Assembly: GCA_965216155.1 (NCBI GenBank) | Contig: CBDCFD010000006.1 | Coordinates: forward strand, 992,001-1,056,000 | Length of the DNA stretch: 64,000 nucleotides | Direction: 5' to 3' | Source: CATOSP01 sp965216155 | GTDB lineage: Bacteria > Chloroflexota > Dehalococcoidia > Lucifugimonadales > UBA3495 | Part shown: piece by piece, positions 25,714 to 34,953 of the stretch | How the letters are laid out: each line of letters starts with the position of its first letter | Numbering within the stretch: the first letter of the stretch is position 1 | The notes under the pieces: generated by a model | Told to the model about the DNA's origin: nothing | Database searches by the model: none | The model's input: the letters and a program-made list of their open reading frames with translations, nothing else | Translations under genes and position numbers: made by a program

Positions 25714-26099
25714 TTTGTCTACTCAACGACCTCAAGGCCTCACTCGCCGCAATTGCGGGTGAGCCTCGGACATCTATTATAGCCTACTACGAACCCGCAG
25801 GGGTGCATCAGGATGATTCGATTATCTGGATCAAGGACGCTTATGCGCCGCTACTACCCCATCCGTCACTCCGGCCCTCAGCCGGAATCTAGGAACCCTT
25901 CCTTAGAATCACGTTCAGATATCTGAGCAGTTCTGGTTCCAGCGAAAGCTGGAACTGCGGATGGAGCCGGTTGCGGTCATAATCGAAAGGCCCTGCGGGG
26001 TGCATCCTCCAACTAAAACGGGCATCCAATCTTTGACAAGTTGCGGGGATATTTGCGCTCCGCAACAAGTCCCTCACCTTCTCCAAAGGGGACTACCGA
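25714..26099. other. Intergenic region between tRNA-Pro and the DUF3179 gene
   Basis: It holds the second copy of the dispersed repeat (25882-25996) and no recognisable gene. The ribosome-binding site of the next gene (AAAGGGG) is at about 26085-26091. Confidence 0.5.
25882..25996 (-). repeat. Dispersed intergenic repeat, copy B (inverted relative to copy A)
   Basis: Its reverse complement begins GCAGGGCCTTTCGATTATGA and follows copy A (20925-21048) through the palindromic CCAGC-TTTC-GCTGG core and the ATTCTAAGGAAGGGTTCCT end. The similarity extends a few bases further outward (GCAC-CCGCAGGG). It is non-coding. Confidence 0.75.
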
Positions 26100-27515
26100 A
26101 TGACTTCTTTCCCACGTTTTACGGTGCTTTTGGCCCTGGCGTTCGCCCTCGCGTGCGGTACAGCCGCTTCACCTGAGACAGTCGCCACGCCCATCTCTGT
26201 AAACTCTGGTCCTTCTACAGCAGCAATGGAGTCCTCAGATCAAGTTGACAAGAAGGGACAATCCGCTCCAGAGTCTCCATCCGGCGTGAAATCAGATAAA
26301 AAGGAGCAAGTGCCGCAGAACAGCTTCTCATCCGCATCCAGCAACTCGCTCGGGGACCCAGCCGCATCGCCGCCTCCCGCCTTGTTGGAGAAGAAAGATG
26401 GGGTCTCATCGCGAGATACGGGTGCTACCGGGATTGCGCCCATTAGCAATGAGCAGGCGGAAGCGGAGTTGCGCCGTGCCGGAATCTCCCCCGGGGGTTG
26501 GGACACCGACTTCACGTTGAGATCGGTGGATTACGATGACATACTCGGCGGCGGGCCGGGCAAGGACGGCATTCCGGCCATAGACGCGCCCACCTTCGAG
26601 ACCGTCACTGAGGCCGGTCAGTGGTTGGATGGCCGCGAACCCGTACAGGTCGTCCACATAAAAGGCGATGCCCGGGCCTACCCCATGCAGGTCATGATGT
26701 GGCACGAAATCGTCAATGACACAGTGGGAGGTGAGCCCGTCGTCATCACCTATTGACCCCTCTGCAATAGCGCCTTCGTGTACAGGCGCACGGTGGGAGA
26801 CCAGGTGCTCGACTTCGGGACTTCGGGAAAACTCCGATACAGCAACCTGATAATGTACGACCGGCAGACCGAGTCGTGGTGGCAGGAAATGGGCGGTGAT
26901 GCCATAGTCGGCGGCCTGACCGGGGAAAAACTGGACCAACTCTACCTCAGCATCGTGTCATGGGACGAATTCAAGGGGTCATTTCCCGATGGCAAAGTCC
27001 TCTCCCGGAACACGGGCCATTCCCGGCCTTATGGCGTCAACCCCTATGCGGGCTATGACCGGGACAACCCTTTCCTCTACCGGGGGCCCATAGACTCGCG
27101 GCTGGGGCTAATGGAGCGTGTGGTTGGCGTAACCATTGGCGATGAGTCCCTGGCTATCCCGTTCGCCCTGCTAGGGCAGGAACCGGCGATTCAATACACC
27201 CTGAACGGCCAGAACCTGGTGGTCTTTTTCAAGCAGGGGACCGCCTCGTCCATCGACACCCGTGACATCTCGGAGGGCCGCGACGTTGGCGCAACCGGAG
27301 TGTTCGTCCCCGACGTGGACGGGCAAAAACTCACGTTCATAGGAGACGGGACGGAGATCACCGACGAACAGACCGGCAGCAAGTGGGACCTCTTTGGCCG
27401 CGCCATTTCAGGCCCGCTCGAAGGCACACACCTAACGCCCATTCCAAGCAGCGGCAGCCAACTGTGGTTCTCCTGGGCAGTCAGCCGGCCAAATACCCTG
27501 GTCTACGGGAGATAA
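26100..27515 (+). CDS. DUF3179-family exported protein with in-frame TGA in its CxxC motif (candidate selenoprotein)
   Basis: Read through one TGA, this is a 471-residue DUF3179 protein. It begins with a hydrophobic signal segment ending ALAC (possible lipobox, cysteine near residue 20), then a low-complexity Ser/Pro/Lys linker to about residue 110. The DUF3179 domain follows: LRSVDYDDILGGGPGKDGIPA, GDARAYPMQVMMWHEIVNDT, EPVVITY-U-PLCNSAFVYRR and CDR-like downstream blocks through SRPNTLVYGR. The TGA (26754-26756, residue 219) replaces exactly the first cysteine of the family's TYCPLC motif; the second, C222, is kept. A 6-bp stem (GCGCCT 26770-26775, AGGCGC 26784-26789) with an 8-base loop starts 14 bases after the TGA, in the position of a bacterial SECIS. 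Nonsense mutation or sequencing error is the alternative. The function of the family is not established. Confidence 0.75.
26770..26789 (+). promoter_or_regulatory. Possible bacterial SECIS hairpin after the DUF3179 TGA
   Basis: GCGCCT and AGGCGC form a perfect 6-bp stem around the loop UCGUGUAC. The apical loop begins 20 bases downstream of the TGA, within the usual bacterial range. A guanosine is the third loop base; the common preference is the first or second, so the fit is good but not perfect. Confidence 0.45.
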
Positions 27516-27680
27516 TGGCGGGCTCGTTAGATCAATGGCAAGACATTAGCGGCTTCGCATATCGTCGAGCGGATTAATCTTTGCAAGTATAAGATCTGAT
27601 TATCAATATTACGTCAAGAGATACGCCCATATAAGCTGCATCGGTAATTAGCTGCCAGAGCGAATTCTTGCTAAAGACCC
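27516..27680. other. Intergenic region between convergent genes
   Basis: No gene and no clear hairpin terminator were seen between the DUF3179 gene and the end of mfd. Confidence 0.4.
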
Positions 27681-30600
27681 TTAATCCGCCAGTGCCTTCA
27701 ACCTTTCCTGGAACGCCTGCAGCCGCTCCAACACCCTGGTGAGCCGGGATAGCCACTGGTCTCCCAAACTCCGCGTCGGCATGTGCATCCGCTGATTGCC
27801 CACGCTGACGGAAGGGCCCAACGCCCTTTGAAGAGGCCCTCGTGCGCCACCAACAGGGACTCGGAGTTGGATCACGATCCCGTCGTTGCTCTGGAGTATC
27901 GACTCAACTCCGAGACCGCCGGCCAACGCCCTTAGTTCAGCCACTTTGAGCAAGTTTTCCACTTCCTCGGGTGGAGGACCGAACCGGTCCCTTAGCTCAG
28001 CCCCAAGCAACGGGGCTTCGTGGCGCTCCCTGAGGCAGGCCGCTCGCTGGTACATGGCAAGGCGCGACGCCATGTGCGGGATATAGCTCTCCGGGATGCG
28101 CGCCGGCATCTGAAGCTCCACCCTCGGCAGTTCGGCCATGATCGCGCTGGCGGTGCTGGGGTCATCTCCCCCGCCATGCTTCAATTCCTCGACAGCTTCC
28201 TTGAGTAGCTGGCCGTACAAGTCCAGGCCCACGTCCCTGATGTGGCCGCTCTGGGCCGACCCAAGCAAGTTCCCCGCGCCACGTATCTCCAGGTCGCGCA
28301 TAGCGATCCGGAACCCGGCTCCCAGCTCCGACGCTTCGAGAATGGCCTCCAACCGCCGTTGGGCCGCGTCGGTAATGCGGCGTCCCTTGGGGACCAGCAT
28401 GTATGCATAGGCCCTGTGGTCGCCCCTGCCCACCCGGCCCCGCAGTTGGTAAAGCTGGGCAAGTCCGAAGCGGTCGGCGCGGTCCACTATCAGGGTGTTG
28501 ACGTTGGGCATGTCCAGCCCCGATTCAATGATCGTAGTGCAGAGCAACACGTCAGCTTCGCCGTTGGCAAAGGAGTACATCACTTCTTCAAGGTCGTTCT
28601 CGGCCAACTGACCATGTCCGATCAGGAGCCTGGCCTGGGGGACCAGTTCGGCCAGTTCGGCCGCCTTTTGCTGGATAGTGCGCACGCGGTTATACAGGAA
28701 GAATACCTGTCCGCCCCGCTCCATTTCTCGCAGGATGGCCTCCTTGATCACCTCGTCGCTGTACTCGCTGACAAAGGTCTTCACCGGTAGGCGCGCTTCG
28801 GGCGCAGTGTCCATGGTGCTGAGGTCCCGGATGCCGGAAAGGGCCTGGTTTAGCGTGCGCGGGATGGGCGTGGCGCTGAGGGTCAGCACGTCTACCTCAC
28901 GGCGCAGCTTCTTGAGCTGTTCCTTATGGGCCACACCGAACCGCTGCTCCTCATCCACCACGGCGAGTCCAAGATTTTTGAACTGGACGTCCTTTTGCAG
29001 AAGCCGGTGGGTGCCAATTACGATGTCAAGCGAGCCGTCCTTCAGCTCTTGTATGACTGCCTGCTGCTCCTTCCTGGTACGAAATCGGCTCAACACATCA
29101 ACCCGGATGGGGAACGGGCTTAGCCGTTCGCTGAAGGTTGCGTAGTGCTGCTGGGCCAACACAGTCGTAGGAACAAGCAAGCCCACCTGCATACCTTCGT
29201 TGACCGTCTTGAAGGACGCTCGTAACGCTACTTCAGTCTTGCCGTAGCCAACGTCTCCGCAGATCAGCCTGTCCATCGGCTTAGTCTGTTCCATATCGGT
29301 CTTAACGTCGGTAATGGCCGCCGCCTGATCAGGCGTTTCTTCATAGGGAAAGGAATCTTCCAGTTCGCGTTGCCATACGGTGTCCGAACCGAATTCGTGC
29401 CCCTGGGCCAATTCCCTTGCCGCCTGCACACGGAGCAACTCCGCGGCCAACTCCCGGGCGGCGCCTTTGACTTTCTGCTTGATCCTGGACCACTCGGCAG
29501 AACCGAGGCGCGTTAGGCTCGGTGGGTGGTCCTGCGCGCCGACGTAGGCCGTAACCCGGTCAAGGTGTTCCGTCGGTACGTACAGCTTGTCCCGTTCCGC
29601 ATACTCTAGGACGAGGTATTCTTTTTCCTCGTCTTCGTCTCCCAGCCGGGTAGTGCCGCCGAACCTCGCCACACCGTGGTCAATATGGACGACGTAGCTT
29701 CCCTCCACCAGGTCAGATAGGTTGGCGATCTCTGTCCCCGGTTCCGCCCGCCGTTGTCGACGGTAGTTCCGTTCCTTGACCGAACCGAATAGCTCCGCGT
29801 CGCTCAGCAACATGAGGGCCAGACCCTTGGCCGCGCCCCCTCCGGTCTCGTTGCTCACCCTGTCCAGATGCCATCCCTCCCGGAGGGAGCCGGCGACAAG
29901 CAAGACTTCGCCCGCCCGCGGGGATTCGTCTACCGAAGCCGGCAAGCTGGCGTGGACGCCTTGCTCTTCGAGAATCTCGGCCAGGCGGCGGGAATGTTGC
30001 GTGACCGCTACGATGGCCTTCCCCTGGGACGCCCACCGCTGAGTATCGTTCCCCAACTGCTCCAACCTGCCGTAGTAGGCCGTCGCCGGTTGGAACAGGT
30101 TATCCTCGGCCTCACCCAGCCAGCCATGGACCAGGATACGTGCCCGCCGCTCCAGGTCCTTAGAGAGCGTGTCCCACGCAAGAAACGGAGAAGGGAAACC
30201 CTTGGGAAGCTCGCCGCGGTCCTCTCTGCCCGCCCTCATGCGCTCAAACCGCTCTTCCAGGTCGCCCGCTTCGGTTTCGATCTGGGACGGAAGCTCCAAA
30301 ACGATACGTCCGTCCCCAGGCAGGTACTCCAGTAGGCTGGTGTCGTTCAGGAGACCGCTGTAAAAGGTCAGGGTCTCGAGATTGGGAGCGGACGATAGAC
30401 TGGCCAGTTCGTCCTCAATGCGTTCGCGCATCTCCGGGTTGCAACGGCTGAAGTCCATCTCGCCGATTAGGCGTTCAACCCTCTCATGGTCCACGAAGGC
30501 CGGTAACTGCTCGCGGGCGGGAATGATGCTCACCCGGTCTGCCTCTCCCACCGACCGTTGTGTGTGGGGATCGAACCGCCTGATGGTGTCAACTTCGTCG

Positions 30601-31268
30601 TCCCATAACTCGATGCGGAAAGGGAGCTCGGCGTCGGATGGGTAAATATCTAGTATCCCGCCTCGAAGGCTGAAGGTCCCGGGATGTTCTACTACCGGCT
30701 CGCTGTGGTATCCAAGTTCGACCCAGCGGGGCAGCACCTCATCGAGGCGGACGCGCTGGCCGGTCCTCCACGTGTTCCCGGTGTTTTCTCCGGCCTCTTC
30801 ACGGGCGTTCTCTCCGGCGTCTCTCCCCGCCACCACATTCATAGGCAGGGTCCGCCGCAGGACCGCGCTCACTGAAGCAACCACGAGCGGGGATGGATTA
30901 TCCGCCCGGCCTGAGGGTGCGTGCGCGCACGCCAGGGCAGCCAGGGCAGCCAACCGTTGGTTGCTGGTGTTGGCGTCCACGGCCAGGCGTTCGTATGGCA
31001 ACACTTCTGGTTCGGGCAGCAGGTGGACCGGCTCATCCTCGCCAAGGTAGGTCAGAAGCTGGTCGTGGAGCCTTCTTGCATCTTCTTGGCGTGGGGTGAG
31101 GACCAGGGTCGGGACACGGTAGGCGTCCCACAACGCGCCGATGTAGGCCGGACGGGAGCCCTGCCGCACTGTAACCTCGAACGGGCTTGCGGGAGAAATC
31201 CCCGCTTCTCCCGGCTGGAGGAACATTGGGTGCCGGTTAACGAGGGAAAGGATGCCTTTTAACGACAT
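27681..31268 (-). CDS. mfd: Transcription-repair coupling factor Mfd
   Basis: Mfd removes RNA polymerase stalled at DNA damage and recruits UvrA. From the ATG at 31268 (MSLKGILSLVNRH) it is 1195 residues, close to the family norm; a longer in-frame start at 31358 adds 30 unlikely residues. The order is: UvrB-like N-terminal module; CarD-like RNA-polymerase-interaction domain (EGSYVVHIDHGVARFGG...YVPTEHLDRV); RecG-like helicase with Walker A CGDVGYGKTEVALRA and the DEEQ box VVDEEQRFGV; translocation motif with QLRGRVGRGDHRAYAYM; and a C-terminal TRCF domain (ELRDRFGPPPEEVENLL). It is convergent with the DUF3179 gene and upstream-divergent from proB. Confidence 0.96.
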   Translation of the reverse strand: MSLKGILSLVNRHPMFLQPGEAGISPASPFEVTVRQGSRPAYIGALWDAYRVPTLVLTPRQEDARRLHDQLLTYLGEDEPVHLLPEPEVLPYERLAVDANTSNQRLAALAALACAHAPSGRADNPSPLVVASVSAVLRRTLPMNVVAGRDAGENAREEAGENTGNTWRTGQRVRLDEVLPRWVELGYHSEPVVEHPGTFSLRGGILDIYPSDAELPFRIELWDDEVDTIRRFDPHTQRSVGEADRVSIIPAREQLPAFVDHERVERLIGEMDFSRCNPEMRERIEDELASLSSAPNLETLTFYSGLLNDTSLLEYLPGDGRIVLELPSQIETEAGDLEERFERMRAGREDRGELPKGFPSPFLAWDTLSKDLERRARILVHGWLGEAEDNLFQPATAYYGRLEQLGNDTQRWASQGKAIVAVTQHSRRLAEILEEQGVHASLPASVDESPRAGEVLLVAGSLREGWHLDRVSNETGGGAAKGLALMLLSDAELFGSVKERNYRRQRRAEPGTEIANLSDLVEGSYVVHIDHGVARFGGTTRLGDEDEEKEYLVLEYAERDKLYVPTEHLDRVTAYVGAQDHPPSLTRLGSAEWSRIKQKVKGAARELAAELLRVQAARELAQGHEFGSDTVWQRELEDSFPYEETPDQAAAITDVKTDMEQTKPMDRLICGDVGYGKTEVALRASFKTVNEGMQVGLLVPTTVLAQQHYATFSERLSPFPIRVDVLSRFRTRKEQQAVIQELKDGSLDIVIGTHRLLQKDVQFKNLGLAVVDEEQRFGVAHKEQLKKLRREVDVLTLSATPIPRTLNQALSGIRDLSTMDTAPEARLPVKTFVSEYSDEVIKEAILREMERGGQVFFLYNRVRTIQQKAAELAELVPQARLLIGHGQLAENDLEEVMYSFANGEADVLLCTTIIESGLDMPNVNTLIVDRADRFGLAQLYQLRGRVGRGDHRAYAYMLVPKGRRITDAAQRRLEAILEASELGAGFRIAMRDLEIRGAGNLLGSAQSGHIRDVGLDLYGQLLKEAVEELKHGGGDDPSTASAIMAELPRVELQMPARIPESYIPHMASRLAMYQRAACLRERHEAPLLGAELRDRFGPPPEEVENLLKVAELRALAGGLGVESILQSNDGIVIQLRVPVGGARGPLQRALGPSVSVGNQRMHMPTRSLGDQWLSRLTRVLERLQAFQERLKALAD

Positions 31269-31739
31269 ATACTCACATTCGGATTTGAAGATTTGGCTGA
31301 AAGCAGCGCGGATTCCATATATGCCATGGGCGTTCCCCATGCCTAAACGGGCTGACACCTGAAGTCAGCCCCGATGCAACTATTCTAATCCGCGCGCCAG
31401 CGCCCAACAAGGGGAAACATCGCGGGCGGAGACGGCAGGGCCTCTTCATTCTGATTGCGGACCCCTCACGTCGTTCCGGCCTTGAGCCGGGACCCAGGAT
31501 GTCTCGGCGAATAATGTGACATGCCCCTTAGCATTCCTGGTACCGGCCATCGACGGGAGAACTCGTAGGGTGAGTTTCACACAACAGTCAAATCGCCCTG
31601 CTGCAGAAAAAAAGATGCGCCTGCGGGCCGGACACCGCATGGTATACTTTGACCTGATTTACTGGGTATTCCCCTCCCCTTAGACCCTCACCCATATATA
31701 GCAATCAGCGGACGAACCTGAGACCGGCCAGCGACCGAT
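31269..31739. other. Intergenic region between mfd and proB
   Basis: No gene was recognised. It contains a perfect 8-bp stem hairpin (31349-31371), a short relative of the dispersed ATTCCGG-type repeat (about 31473-31499) and a TATACT -10-like box at 31643-31648 that may serve proB, although no matching -35 hexamer is visible. Confidence 0.5.
31349..31371. repeat. Short perfect inverted repeat upstream of mfd
   Basis: GGGCTGAC (31349-31356) and GTCAGCCC (31364-31371) flank a seven-base spacer. It lies about 80 bases upstream of the mfd start. It could be an operator or a small hairpin; there is no T-tract. Confidence 0.5.
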
Positions 31740-32873
31740 ATGACTGACTTCCAGGGACCCAAATTCCGGCGAATCGTGGTTAAGGCCGGGACCAGCGTTT
31801 TAACCGAAGCGCCGGCGCACCAGGCGCTCGACCTCAGGGTCGTCGGCAGCATCGTAGCTCAGATCGCGCGGCTGCACGAGCAGTCCATTGAAGTCCTCCT
31901 TGTAACTTCCGGGGCCATTGCCGCGGGGCGTGATGCCCTGGGAGGCTACGCGGACAAACAAGACATCGTTTCGCGCCAGGTCCTGGCCGCCGTGGGACAG
32001 ATCAGGCTGATGGGTGTATACCAGGAAGCATTTGCGTCGCACGGCATCCAGATTGCCCAAACCCTACTGACAGCCGGAGACCTCTCACACCGGCAGTCCT
32101 ACCTCAACATCCGGAACACCTTGCGGGGCCTGCTCGACCTGGGCGTCGTACCCATACTCAACGAAAACGACGTCGTTGCCGTGGATGAGATCGGCGAGGT
32201 ATTCGGCGACAACGACCGCCTCTCGGCATTGCTGGCAAACCTGGTGGACGCCGACCTTCTTATAATACTCACCGACATAGAAGGACTTTTTACCGCCGAT
32301 CCTCACCTGGACCCCAATGCCCGGCTGGTCCCCTGGGTGGAAGAAGTCGACCAACGTATCGAGGCGCTGGCCGGCGGAGGCTTAAATCCATGGGCCCGCG
32401 GCGGGATGCCCACCAAGATCGATGCCGCCCGCATGGTGACCAAGTCTGGCATCGCCATGGTCATGTGTCACGGCCTGATCGAAGACGCCGTGTTGCGCGC
32501 TGCGTCTGGCCAGGCGATCGGTACGTTGTTTCAGCCCTCAGCCGACAAACTTGAGGCCCGGAAACGTTGGATGCTAAGCTCAATGTCCCTGCGAGGTGAA
32601 GTGTTCGTCGACGATGGGGCCGCGTCGGCCCTGCAAGCCCATCACCGCAGCCTGCTCCCCGCTGGAATACGGGAGGTAACCGGTGAGTTCGAAAGAGGGG
32701 ATATAATCTCCATTGTGGGCATGGAAGGCCGTCGGATTGCCTGCGGTATCGCCAACTACGCCGCCAAGGACGTCCTACGAATCCGGGGGCTACGCTCCCA
32801 CCAGATTCAGGGCGCGCTGGGGTACCAATACGGCCAGGAAGTCGTCCACCGCAACAACCTGGTGTTGTTGTAG
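31740..32873 (+). CDS. proB: Glutamate 5-kinase
   Basis: ProB phosphorylates glutamate at the first step of proline synthesis. The 377-residue protein has the amino-acid-kinase domain (FRRIVVKAGTSVLTE at the N-terminus, LLVTSGAIAAGRDALG, VPILNENDVVAVDEI, FGDNDRLSALLANLVDADLLIILTDIEG, and GGMPTKIDAARMVTKSG) and a C-terminal PUA domain (about residues 280-370; GIREVTGEFERGDIISI). It is followed by a small aspartic-protease-like gene and then proA on the same strand, forming a proline operon. Confidence 0.96.
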   Translation: MTDFQGPKFRRIVVKAGTSVLTEAPAHQALDLRVVGSIVAQIARLHEQSIEVLLVTSGAIAAGRDALGGYADKQDIVSRQVLAAVGQIRLMGVYQEAFASHGIQIAQTLLTAGDLSHRQSYLNIRNTLRGLLDLGVVPILNENDVVAVDEIGEVFGDNDRLSALLANLVDADLLIILTDIEGLFTADPHLDPNARLVPWVEEVDQRIEALAGGGLNPWARGGMPTKIDAARMVTKSGIAMVMCHGLIEDAVLRAASGQAIGTLFQPSADKLEARKRWMLSSMSLRGEVFVDDGAASALQAHHRSLLPAGIREVTGEFERGDIISIVGMEGRRIACGIANYAAKDVLRIRGLRSHQIQGALGYQYGQEVVHRNNLVLL

Positions 32874-32939
32874 CCTTTATCACCCACCCAATTCCAGGTT
32901 CGCGTGTGGCGATTAGCCTTAAGCGAGGAGCCAGATTAA

Positions 32940-33323
32940 ATGACGGTCTTTCAATACTCCCTCGAAGTCGGTGATACATCAGGGCGGAGATTTGAACGCA
33001 TCGAAGCTGTGGTGGATACAGCCGCTACCCATACACAGGTAAAAGGGTATCTGCTCAGGAGCCTCGGGCACCAACCCACAGAAATTGCACAATTTGAGCT
33101 GGCAGATGGGACCATACAGGAATTGGGCGTAGCGCTCGTCCCTTTTCGAATAGATGGCAGGATAAAGTTCTCCTACTCCGTGTTCGGCAACGATGATGCT
33201 GACAACCTACTGGGCGCCACTGTCCTGGAGAACTTCGCTTTAGGTGTGGACCCTGTGAACCATACCTTAATTCCAGTCGTGCTCAAATTGCTTAGCGCCA
33301 ACCGGGTGAATGATGAAAACTAG
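32940..33323 (+). CDS. Retropepsin-like clan AA aspartic protease homologue
   Basis: The 127-residue protein resembles the short bacterial clan AA aspartic proteases: FERIEAVVDTAATHTQVK near the N-terminus, FELADGTIQELGVALVPFRI, the flap-like strand, and LLGATVLENFALGVDPVNHTLIP at the C-terminus. The usual active-site sequence is D-[TS]-G-A; here it is D-T-A-A, with the aspartate kept and the glycine replaced. Activity is therefore uncertain. It lies between proB and proA and overlaps the proA start by 14 bases, so the three are probably cotranslated. Family members form homodimers with one aspartate each. Confidence 0.7.
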   Translation: MTVFQYSLEVGDTSGRRFERIEAVVDTAATHTQVKGYLLRSLGHQPTEIAQFELADGTIQELGVALVPFRIDGRIKFSYSVFGNDDADNLLGATVLENFALGVDPVNHTLIPVVLKLLSANRVNDEN

Positions 33324-34623
33324 CACAATCGAAGACCTGATGGACCAGGCGCGCGCAGCCCGCGATGCGTCGCGGACGCTGGCCCTGCTCCCCACCGAAG
33401 TCAAGAACAAGGTCCTGCTCAATATCGCCGCAGCCCTGGAGACGGAGCAGAGACCCATCCTGGACGCTAACGTCCTGGATTACGAAGCTGGTAAGGCCGG
33501 CGGGCTAAGCGACTCGCTGCTGGACCGGCTGCTGCTGACCGGGGAAAGGCTGGAAGCCCTCGCGGCGGACGTCCGCCAGGTGGCCGCCCTGCCCGATCCC
33601 GTGGGGGAATCCCTGGAGTCGAGGACGATGCCCAACGGGCTGCAAATCGACCGGCGTAGGGTACCCCTTGGAGTCATCGGCAGCATCTACGAGAGCCGCC
33701 CCAACGTCACCATAGACATTTCCGTGCTGAGCCTTAAGTCGGGCAACGCCTGTATACTCCGTGGCGGCAAGGAGAGCATTCACTCCAACGGCGCGCTGGC
33801 TAACCTGGTGCGCGACTCGATATCCAGGGCTGGAGGACCAGTTGAAGCGGTCCAATTCATCGACAACCCCGATCGCTCGCTGATCAACGCCATGCTGGAG
33901 ATGAAGGACTACATCGACCTGCTGGTCCCTCGCGGTGGGGATACTCTGGTCCGGTTGGTCGCCGAAAACGCCACCATGGCCGCGGTCACCGGCGGCATCG
34001 GCGTCTGCCACACCTATATTGACCGGGGCGCGCACCTGGAGAAGGCGGCCAACATCGTATTCAACGCCAAGGTGCAGCGGCCGTCGGTGTGCAATGCCCT
34101 CGACACTGTGATCGTCCACTCCGAGATTGCCCCGCTGTGCCTGCCCAGGATCGCCCGGGAGTTGACCGAAGCCGGAGTAGAATTACATTGCGACCACCGC
34201 GCCCTTAGCATCCTCGGGCCCAATCCCACTTCGCCCCCTGGCAGCAGTGGAGATACTCGCGTCGGCAGCATTCTCCCGGCCAACGAGGATGACTGGGGGA
34301 CCGAGTTCCTTTCCATGCTGGCTTCCGTCAAAGTGGTCGACTCTCTGGACGACGCCCTGGACCACATCGAGACCTACGGCTCGGGCCACTCCGAAGCCAT
34401 TGTTACGGAAGACCGGGATGCTGCCAAACGGTTCTTGGACGAAGTAGACGCCTCTGCCGTTTTTGTCAACGCGAGCACCAGGTTCAACGACGGCGGTCAA
34501 TTCGGCCTCGGCGCGGAAGTGGGAATAAGCACCCAGAAGTTCCACGCTCGGGGGCCGATGGGACTGAAAGAGCTAATGTCCTACAAGTGGGTGGTCGTCG
34601 GAGACGGGCACGTCAGAGAATAG
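33310..34623 (+). CDS. proA: Gamma-glutamyl phosphate reductase
   Basis: ProA reduces glutamyl-5-phosphate to the semialdehyde using NADPH. The 437 residues show the family blocks RVPLGVIGSIYESRPNVTID, GNACILRGGKESIHSN, DLLVPRGGDTLVRLV, the catalytic-cysteine region VQRPSVCNALDTVIVH, YGSGHSEAIVTEDRDAAKRF and FNDGGQFGLGAEVGISTQK. The ATG at 33310 overlaps the preceding protease-like gene by 14 bases, and a second ATG immediately follows. It completes the proline pathway with proB (proC is not in the window). Confidence 0.96.
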   Translation: MMKTSTIEDLMDQARAARDASRTLALLPTEVKNKVLLNIAAALETEQRPILDANVLDYEAGKAGGLSDSLLDRLLLTGERLEALAADVRQVAALPDPVGESLESRTMPNGLQIDRRRVPLGVIGSIYESRPNVTIDISVLSLKSGNACILRGGKESIHSNGALANLVRDSISRAGGPVEAVQFIDNPDRSLINAMLEMKDYIDLLVPRGGDTLVRLVAENATMAAVTGGIGVCHTYIDRGAHLEKAANIVFNAKVQRPSVCNALDTVIVHSEIAPLCLPRIARELTEAGVELHCDHRALSILGPNPTSPPGSSGDTRVGSILPANEDDWGTEFLSMLASVKVVDSLDDALDHIETYGSGHSEAIVTEDRDAAKRFLDEVDASAVFVNASTRFNDGGQFGLGAEVGISTQKFHARGPMGLKELMSYKWVVVGDGHVRE

Positions 34624-34638
34624 ACCAGGAGGAGGTCC

Positions 34639-34932
34639 GTGGCGGAGTTTATCTTCGAGCGTGAGGTGCGAACCCCTTACTCCGAAGCCTATACTATCCA
34701 GGAAGGCGAGCGGCCGGTCGGCCGGGTAGACATCCATTTCACCTTTGACCTGATCCATGTCTCACTTGCGGTCGATGAGAGTCTTACCCAGGACTCGATC
34801 CAAGAGATAATAACCTGCATCGACGAGGACCTGATCGATGCGGTTGGGATTCCACGCGACGGCTTCGTCATTCACGTGTTTCAGGGGCGTGAGACCGGTG
34901 TCTACACCGATGACGATGTCGATGACTACTAG
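34639..34932 (+). CDS. Small acidic protein of unknown function
   Basis: I do not recognise this 97-residue protein. It has a mixed alpha/beta pattern (AEFIFEREVRTPYSEAYTI, VGRVDIHFTFDLIHVSLAV) and an acidic C-terminus ending YTDDDVDDY. The start is GTG at 34639 with a strong AGGAGG ribosome-binding site about seven bases upstream. It follows proA by 15 bases and is probably cotranscribed. There is no signal peptide or membrane segment. Confidence 0.7.
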   Translation: MAEFIFEREVRTPYSEAYTIQEGERPVGRVDIHFTFDLIHVSLAVDESLTQDSIQEIITCIDEDLIDAVGIPRDGFVIHVFQGRETGVYTDDDVDDY

Positions 34933-34953
34933 CCGCGCTAAAGCTCTCTGGCG

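Noticed and set aside
25635..25892. An 85-codon plus-strand frame beginning MLVGVSGFEPPTSTSRT.
   Set aside because: It is the antisense of tRNA-Pro; this peptide is a well-known artefact of tRNA genes.
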